Assembly (NCBI RefSeq): GCF_006715085.1
Contig: NZ_VFMM01000002.1
Location: 372,001 to 436,000, forward strand
Direction: 5' to 3'
Length of the DNA stretch: 64,000 nt
Source of the DNA: Kribbella jejuensis
Lineage (GTDB): Bacteria > Actinomycetota > Actinomycetes > Propionibacteriales > Kribbellaceae
In this document: positions 58,951 to 64,000 of the stretch, piece by piece
How the letters are laid out: every line of letters begins with the position of its first letter
Position numbering within the stretch: position 1 is the first letter of the stretch
The notes under the pieces: generated by a model
The model's database searches: none
Told to the model about the DNA's origin: nothing
What the model saw: the letters and a program-made list of their open reading frames with translations, nothing else
Translations under genes and position numbers: made by a program

Positions 58951-59642
58951 CGGGGCAGGCGATTCCGGATGCCGTCGATCAGGTAGTCCAGGCCGAGGTC
59001 GAAGACCTCGGACGCGGTCCGGTGCCGGGCGTCGTGGACCCATTCCGACAGCACGGGATAGTTGCCGGTGGCGAACATCCGGGCCAGGTACGGGCCGGTC
59101 GCGCGCTGGAACTCGCGCCGGTCGAGTCCGCTGGCGCGTTCGGCCCGGCGTTCGGTGATCTCCTTGCGGACGGCACCGACCAGGTAGACGTTCAGCGTCT
59201 CGAGCGCCCCGGTCAGCGCGTCGAGGTCGTCGAGGCCGGTGGATCGCAGCGCGCTGAGCGACGCCTCGGTGTGCGCGAGCGTGGCCGGGCCGAAGCGCGG
59301 GCGGCTGCCGAGCAGGTCGGCGAACCACTCGTGCCGCAGCGCCAGGTCGCGGATCCCGGTCGCGATCGATCGCAGTACGGCGTCCCAGGTCTCACCGCTC
59401 GGTGGTGGGAGTTCGCCGTACACGGCGTCGACCATGAGTTCGAGCAGTTCGTCCTTGGTGTCGACGTACCGGTAGAGGCGCATCGGGCCGGCGTCGAGAG
59501 CGGCGGCGACCTTCCGGAGCGAGACCGCCTCCAGGTCCGAAGCGTCGGCGAGCTCGATGGCGGCCCGGACGATCCGCTCCCGGCTGAGCGGACTCGGCCG
59601 CCGGCGCTCGGACGGCTCGGGCCGTTCCCAGATCACGCTCAC
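58947..59642 (-). CDS. TetR-family transcriptional regulator
   Basis: 231 residues. The helix-turn-helix is at RERIVRAAIELADASDLEAVSLRKVAAALDAGPMRLYRYVDTKDEL (N-terminal 65 residues), with a C-terminal ligand domain of the tetracycline-repressor type. I start it at GTG 59642 (GTG 59636 also possible). Two GATACAGTGTATC-type palindromes upstream, toward the broken monooxygenase, are its probable operators. Confidence 0.9.
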   Translation of the reverse strand: MSVIWERPEPSERRRPSPLSRERIVRAAIELADASDLEAVSLRKVAAALDAGPMRLYRYVDTKDELLELMVDAVYGELPPPSGETWDAVLRSIATGIRDLALRHEWFADLLGSRPRFGPATLAHTEASLSALRSTGLDDLDALTGALETLNVYLVGAVRKEITERRAERASGLDRREFQRATGPYLARMFATGNYPVLSEWVHDARHRTASEVFDLGLDYLIDGIRNRLPR

Positions 59643-59670
59643 GATGCCGAACGATACACCGATCCCTGCT

Positions 59671-59700
59671 GATACAGTGTATCGTCCAATACAGTGTATC
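59671..59700. promoter_or_regulatory. Twin TetR operator palindromes
   Basis: GATACAGTGTATC (59671-59683) and AATACAGTGTATC (59688-59700), start to start 17 bp; a half site CGATACACC lies at 59651-59659. They fill the gap between the TetR gene and the monooxygenase pseudogene. Confidence 0.75.
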
Positions 59701-59702
59701 GA

Positions 59703-60627
59703 ATGGAGTTCGACGTGCCGATCGCGATCATCGGTGGCGGCCCGGGTGGCCGCGCGCCGCGAGGGGCAGGACCTGCGGATCCTCGACCACACCGGCACGA
59801 TGCTGCTGCAGGAGGACACCCCGGACGACGCGCCGATGCTGCGGCCCGAGATCGACCGCGCGGACCTGCGGGACCTGCTGCTGCGCTCGCTGCCCGAGGG
59901 GACCGTTCGCTGGGGGAGCGTCTTCACGCACGCGAACGGCCGGACCCTGCATTTCGCCGACGGGAGTACGGCGACCTACGACCTGCTCGTCGGTGCCGAC
60001 GGGGCGAACTCGCGGGTCCGGCGGCTGCTCACCGGCACCGAGCCGTCGTACGAAGGCAAGGTCATCGTCCACAGCCTGATCCGCGCCGCCGATCGCAGGC
60101 ACCCGGAGCTGGCCGCGATGGTTGGCCGGGGCAACTACTGGGTGTTCGGTCCGGACCGGATGCTCGGCGCGCAACGGAACGGGAACGGCATGATCCAGGT
60201 GAGCATCTCGATCCGGACCGCGGCCGACGTGGATCCGGCGGCCGTGACGGACTTGCCGGGTGAATGGGCGCCGCAGTTCCGGCGGTTGCTCGCGGCGTGC
60301 GACGAGCCGTTCGTCGCGCGGCCGACGTACCTGTTGCCGATCGGTCTGCGCTGGCCGCGGCGGTCCGGCGTCACGTTGCTCGGGGACGCGGCGCACTTGA
60401 TGCCGTCGCACGGTGAAGGGGCGAACCAGGCGATGCGCGACGCGGCCGAGCTGGCGGCGGCGATCGCGGCGCATCCGGACGATCTCGACGCGGCGTTGGA
60501 GCAGTACGAGCCGGCGATGTACGAGCGGACCGCCGCGGTCGCCAGGCGGTCGGCCCAGGTCGCGGAGATGATGTCACCGCCCGATGCGGCGCAGAAGGTA
60601 CTGCGGTTCTTCGGGGCGGTCGAATAG
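59703..60627 (+). pseudogene. FAD-dependent monooxygenase with internal deletion
   Basis: ATG 59703 opens with EFDVPIAIIGGGPGG, the FAD-binding Rossmann start, then within about 20 nt (59740-59760) the similarity jumps to another frame reading RREGQDLRILDHTGTMLLQE, which normally lies some 75 residues later. The remainder (DRADLRDLLLRSLPEGTVRW, VGADGANSRVRRLLTG, LLGDAAHLMPSHGEGANQAM) is intact to 60627. A deletion has removed the rest of the FAD domain and shifted the frame, so no working TetX/UbiH-like enzyme can be made. Confidence 0.8.
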
Positions 60628-60636
60628 GTTGGGGAT

Positions 60637-61008
60637 GTGGACATCCCGCTGCAGGCGTTCGAAGCCCTTCTGCACAGCCCGAACGTGCCGACCGTCTGCC
60701 GGGCGCTGAACATGTACCAGGTGGCCGCGGCCTACACGCGGTTGAGTGGTGGAAACCCCCTCGAGCCGCTCGCCGACGACGTACGCCAGGTCGCCCGCGA
60801 GATCCTGGCCCGGCCCCCGGTCGAACCGACCGAGGACATCACCGCCGCCTTCGACCACATCAGCGCCCTGAACGTCCTCACCACACTGGCCGAGCCCGCC
60901 GACCTCCCGCTGATCACCACCGTCCTCGAAGCCACGACGAACGACCAGGTACGCGCGGTCGCTTCGCTGGCAGCAGACACCGCGGGACGGAAGGCGACCG
61001 GCACCTGA
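60637..61008 (+). CDS. Small hypothetical protein
   Basis: 123 residues, helical and acidic, starting MDIPLQAFEALLHSPNVPTV. No family recognised. GTG 60637 is preceded by TAGGTT 6 nt upstream, where TAG is the end of the pseudogene frame; GGGGA could also bind ribosomes. Codon use looks like real coding sequence. Confidence 0.6.
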   Translation: MDIPLQAFEALLHSPNVPTVCRALNMYQVAAAYTRLSGGNPLEPLADDVRQVAREILARPPVEPTEDITAAFDHISALNVLTTLAEPADLPLITTVLEATTNDQVRAVASLAADTAGRKATGT

Positions 61009-61011
61009 CGG

Positions 61012-61017
61012 TAGCGT
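61012..61017 (+). promoter_or_regulatory. -10-like box of leaderless pepN
   Basis: TAGCGT, 7 nt before ATG 61025, with no SD. Confidence 0.4.
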
Positions 61018-61024
61018 GCAGTCC

Positions 61025-63478
61025 ATGCGCGCGCTGACAGTCGAAGAGGCCCGGCAACGGGCGGCGGACCTGGACCTGCAGTCGTACGAGGTCGCGTTCG
61101 ACCTGATCGGGGAAGGGCCGACGTTCGTCACGACCAGCCGGATCCGGTTCCGGGCCACGAACAGCACGAGCTGGGTGGACGTGAAGCCGGAGCGGCTGCT
61201 CGCCGTCGAGCTCAACGGGCAGCCGCTCGATCCCGGTGCTCTGGACGGCGGGCGGTACCCGCTTACCGGACTTCAGGCGGAGAACGAGCTCGTCGTCACC
61301 GCGGACTTCAAGTACTCGACGGACGGCGAGGGGCTGGTGCGCTCGGTCGACGCCGCCGACGGTCGCGTCTACACGTACGGCATGTCGTCGCTCGAATCCG
61401 CGCCGCGGTACTTCCCCTGCTTCGACCAGCCTGACCTCAAGGCGCCGTACGCCGTGACGGTGAAGTGTCCCGAGGACTGGGTGGTCCTCGGCAACGGCGG
61501 GGCCACCCGGATCGGGCCGGGCGAGTGGACGTTGGCGGAGACCAAGCCGCTGTCGACGTACTTCGTCACGCTGGTCGCTGGGCCGTTCCACCAGGTCCGC
61601 GCCGAACACGACGGAATCCCGCTCGGACTCGCCTGCCGGCAGTCGCTCGCGGAGCACCTCGAGCGGGACGCTGACGACCTGTTCCGCACCACCCGGGACG
61701 CACTCGACGCGTACCACCGGATGTTCCGCCGGCGGTACCCGTTCGGCGAGTACTGGCAGGCCTTCGTCCCGGACTTCAACCTGGGCGCGATGGAGAACCC
61801 GGGCTGCGTCACGGTCTCCGACGACTTCGTGTTCCGCGGGCCGGTGACCGACGCCGAGCGCAGTACCCGCTCCCGGGTCCTGGTGCACGAGATGGCCCAC
61901 ATGTGGTTCGGCGACCTGGTCACGATGAAGTGGTGGAACGACATGTGGCTGAACGAGTCGTTCGCCGAGTACATGGCACACCGGGTGGCCGAGGACGCGA
62001 CCGGCTATCGCGGCAACTGGGTCGACTTCGCGTTCGTCCGCAAGTGGTGGGGGCTGCAGACCGACCAGAGCAGCTCGACGCACCCGGTCGCGCCGGACGG
62101 TCTGAAGGACGCGCGGCAGTCGCTCGACGACTTCGACGGGATCTCGTACGCGAAGGGGGCGGCGGTCCTCAAGCAGCTCGCCAAGTACCTCGGGGACGAC
62201 GTGTTCCGCGCGGGAGTGAACGCGCACCTGGAGGCGCACGAGTTCGGGAACGCGGATCTGCACGAGTTCATCGAGAAGCTCACCGAGGCGGGTGCGCGCG
62301 AGCTGGACAACTGGTCCGACCAGTGGTTGCGGACGCCGGGGCTGGACACGATCTCGGTCGAGCCGGCCGGCGGCGGCGTCGTGCTGCACCGGAAGAGTCC
62401 GGACGAGTCGCGTCGCTTGCACAAGTTGAGTGTCGGAATGTACGGCGCGGACGGATCGGCTGCACTGGTCGACGCCACGATCACCGAGGACTCGATCGAA
62501 GTTGCCCTAGGCAACGGCGTCGCGGGTGGTGTGGTCGTGGCTGATGCCGGCGACGACACCTGGGCGAAGATCCGGCTGGACGCCACCAGCCTCGCCAACC
62601 TTCCCGCGGTGCTCCCGACGATCACCGACAGCACCACGCGGGCGGTGATCTGGAACTCCGTCCGGGACGCCGTCGCCGACGCCGAGCTGGATCCGCGGCA
62701 GGCGCTCGAGCTGTTCACGGCAGCGCTGCCGGACGAGGACAGCGACGTCGCGGTCGGCTCGTTGATCCGCTGGCTCGAGGACAAAATGCTGGGTGGCTAC
62801 CTCGAGTACAACGCGGCGCGCGGACCGGTTGCCGATGCCCTCAGCAACAAGCTCGCCACGACCGCGCCCGGCAGCAGCCTGCAGCTGGTGACCGCCCGCG
62901 GCCTGATCTCGACGACCACCGACGTGGCGCTGCTGACGTCGTGGCTGGACGGCTCAGCCGCGCCCGACGGTCTGCAGATCGACGCCGACCTGCGGTGGAC
63001 GCTGGTGCTACGGCTCGTCCGGCTCGGTGCGTTCGGTGCCGCCGAGATCGATGCCGAGCTGGACCGGGACAAGTCGACCGAGGGCGTCATCCACGCCGCC
63101 CGGTGCCGGTCGGCGCTGCCGGACGGCAAGGAGGCGGCCTGGGCACGGATCATGACGGACCCGTCGGTCGGCGTACAGGAGCTGCTCGCCGCGGCCGACG
63201 GCTTCTGGCACCCGGAGCAGGCGGCGATCACCGCGCCGTACGTGCCGCGGTTCTTCACCGACCTGCCGCGGACCGCCGAGATCCGGTCCGGCATGGTGGT
63301 CGGCATCACCGCACGCCGGATCGCCCCGCGCTACGCGATCGACCCGGACCTGGTCGCCCCGGCCGAGGCGCTGATCGCGGACGAGAGCGTGGCGCCGGCC
63401 ATCCGCCGGCAGACGGCCGACTTCCTGGACGGCCTCCGCCGGGCGCTGGAGGTGCGGCGGACGTTCAGCGCACAGTGA
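61025..63478 (+). CDS. pepN: Aminopeptidase N (M1)
   Basis: 817 residues, zinc aminopeptidase that removes N-terminal residues from peptides. The GAMEN exopeptidase motif is at 254-258, the zinc site HEMAH at 288-292 with third ligand E311 in NESFAEY. N-terminal beta domain, catalytic domain and long C-terminal helical ERAP-like domain are all of normal size. ATG 61025 is preceded by a -10-like TAGCGT and no SD. Its 3' end overlaps the convergent sigma factor gene by 14 bp. Confidence 0.96.
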   Translation: MRALTVEEARQRAADLDLQSYEVAFDLIGEGPTFVTTSRIRFRATNSTSWVDVKPERLLAVELNGQPLDPGALDGGRYPLTGLQAENELVVTADFKYSTDGEGLVRSVDAADGRVYTYGMSSLESAPRYFPCFDQPDLKAPYAVTVKCPEDWVVLGNGGATRIGPGEWTLAETKPLSTYFVTLVAGPFHQVRAEHDGIPLGLACRQSLAEHLERDADDLFRTTRDALDAYHRMFRRRYPFGEYWQAFVPDFNLGAMENPGCVTVSDDFVFRGPVTDAERSTRSRVLVHEMAHMWFGDLVTMKWWNDMWLNESFAEYMAHRVAEDATGYRGNWVDFAFVRKWWGLQTDQSSSTHPVAPDGLKDARQSLDDFDGISYAKGAAVLKQLAKYLGDDVFRAGVNAHLEAHEFGNADLHEFIEKLTEAGARELDNWSDQWLRTPGLDTISVEPAGGGVVLHRKSPDESRRLHKLSVGMYGADGSAALVDATITEDSIEVALGNGVAGGVVVADAGDDTWAKIRLDATSLANLPAVLPTITDSTTRAVIWNSVRDAVADAELDPRQALELFTAALPDEDSDVAVGSLIRWLEDKMLGGYLEYNAARGPVADALSNKLATTAPGSSLQLVTARGLISTTTDVALLTSWLDGSAAPDGLQIDADLRWTLVLRLVRLGAFGAAEIDAELDRDKSTEGVIHAARCRSALPDGKEAAWARIMTDPSVGVQELLAAADGFWHPEQAAITAPYVPRFFTDLPRTAEIRSGMVVGITARRIAPRYAIDPDLVAPAEALIADESVAPAIRRQTADFLDGLRRALEVRRTFSAQ

Positions 63479-64000
63479 GGCGTTCCGCGACCGCGCGGCG
63501 GGCCTGGTGGATGCGGGCTTTCACGGTGCCGAGCGGGACGTCGAGTTCGTCGGCGATCTCGGCGTACGACAGGGCGCCCAGGTCGCGGAGGACCAGCGGC
63601 TGGACGAGCTGGGGGTGGCTGGACTCGAGGGCCTCGAGGGCTTCCAGCAGGTCGAGGCGGGACCCGGCGATGACCGAGGTGGTGCGCGGGTCGACGGCCT
63701 CCGGGAGGACCTCGGCGGACTGCTCGACCGAGCGGCGCTTCAGCGACCGGTAGGTCTGCCGCGCCTGGTTGGTGGCCACGATCGTCACCCAGCCGGCGAA
63801 GCTGCCGGTGCCCTTGAACGTGTGCACCTTGTTCGCGACCTGGAGCAGGGTGTCCTGGACCGCCTCCTCCGCGTCCTCCCGGTACGGAAGGAACTTGGCC
63901 ACCCGCCGCTGCACCTGCGGCCGGATCGCCTGCAGAAGTTGTGGAAGCACCGTCTGATCCCCGGCGGCTGCCCGGGCGGCGAGTTCTTCCAACTCTTCGG
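63465..64000 (-). CDS. ECF-type RNA polymerase sigma factor (5' end at window edge)
   Basis: At least 175 residues. Region 2 (RREDAEEAVQDTLLQVANKVHTF-like segment beginning YREDAEEAVQDTLL, then GSFAGWVTIVATNQA) and region 4 (VLRDLGALSYAEIADELDVPLGTVKARIHQARRAV, in part) define an extracytoplasmic-function sigma factor. The start may be TTG 63992 or lie beyond the window, since the frame is still open at the edge with Glu codons. No anti-sigma gene follows on this side, where pepN converges. Confidence 0.88.
   Translation of the reverse strand, partial: EELEELAARAAAGDQTVLPQLLQAIRPQVQRRVAKFLPYREDAEEAVQDTLLQVANKVHTFKGTGSFAGWVTIVATNQARQTYRSLKRRSVEQSAEVLPEAVDPRTTSVIAGSRLDLLEALEALESSHPQLVQPLVLRDLGALSYAEIADELDVPLGTVKARIHQARRAVAERLTVR

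Noticed and set aside
56989..59328. A 779-codon minus-strand frame
   Set aside because: It crosses the TSUP and LysR genes with low-complexity Arg/Gly composition; only the last 87 codons from ATG 57252 look real.

Overview
The window is a dense, high-GC stretch of chromosome from an actinobacterium. GTG and TTG starts are common, stop/start overlaps of the ATGA or GTGA type are frequent, and several genes appear to be leaderless. The gene content (NgcE-type solute binder, SCO4848-like membrane protein, four-gene sdhCDAB with short membrane anchors, BmpA-type nucleoside ABC operon followed by cdd and deoA) suggests a soil actinomycete of the Kribbella/Nocardioides/Streptomyces kind. The genus is an inference; no rRNA or tRNA gene was seen.

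Layout. 0.1-2.3 kb: a SIS-domain sugar-phosphate protein and an NgcE-like amino-sugar binding lipoprotein without permeases. 2.4-7.7 kb: core genes (trpS, a 2H phosphoesterase, a YihY membrane protein, a D,D-carboxypeptidase) and a secreted M43-type metalloprotease. 7.9-14.5 kb: an amine-catabolism cluster built on gamma-glutamylation (glutamine-synthetase-like ligase, PuuD-type hydrolase, aldehyde dehydrogenase, SDR, FadR-type regulator, APC permease). 14.6-20.2 kb: a 920-residue LuxR/LAL regulator, an SCO4848-like protein, an AraC regulator, a DppA-type peptidase, DUF488 and DUF2000 proteins. 20.2-21.0 kb: a decayed stretch holding two truncated gene remnants and a pyrimidine-rich tract. 21.0-25.5 kb: succinate dehydrogenase sdhCDAB with a membrane-anchored Asp-box protein downstream.

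25.7-29.0 kb: an MBL-fold protein and two GT4 glycosyltransferases. 29.1-34.3 kb: an NMT1/SsuA-type ABC importer divergent from a CitA/CitB-like two-component system. 34.4-37.4 kb: an acyl-CoA mutase large subunit lying between two PIN-toxin/antitoxin modules. 37.5-47.6 kb: an M20 amidohydrolase, then a nucleoside uptake and salvage operon (bmpA, ATPase, two permeases, cdd, deoA) with a uridine-kinase-like gene nearby. 47.6-55.6 kb: a polyol operon (SorC-type regulator, ABC binding protein, two permeases, mannitol-dehydrogenase-family enzyme, xylulokinase) with matching palindromic operators. 55.6-64 kb: MarR/SRPBCC pair, YkvA-like protein, TSUP exporter with LysR regulator, TetR regulator beside a broken FAD monooxygenase, aminopeptidase N and an ECF sigma factor at the edge.

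Beyond the genes, the sequence shows several strong inverted repeats at regulatory positions: over the aldehyde dehydrogenase start, between bmpA and its ATPase gene, over the LAL Shine-Dalgarno sequence, and a nested repeat between convergent genes at 26.5 kb. At about a dozen start codons a -10-like hexamer sits only 6-7 nt upstream. I found no CRISPR array, phage or complete insertion sequence, and no convincing wholly new multi-gene system. The most unusual points are the two gene-loss scars, the start-codon-sequestering hairpin with its mini-ORF, and the mutase bracketed by toxin modules.
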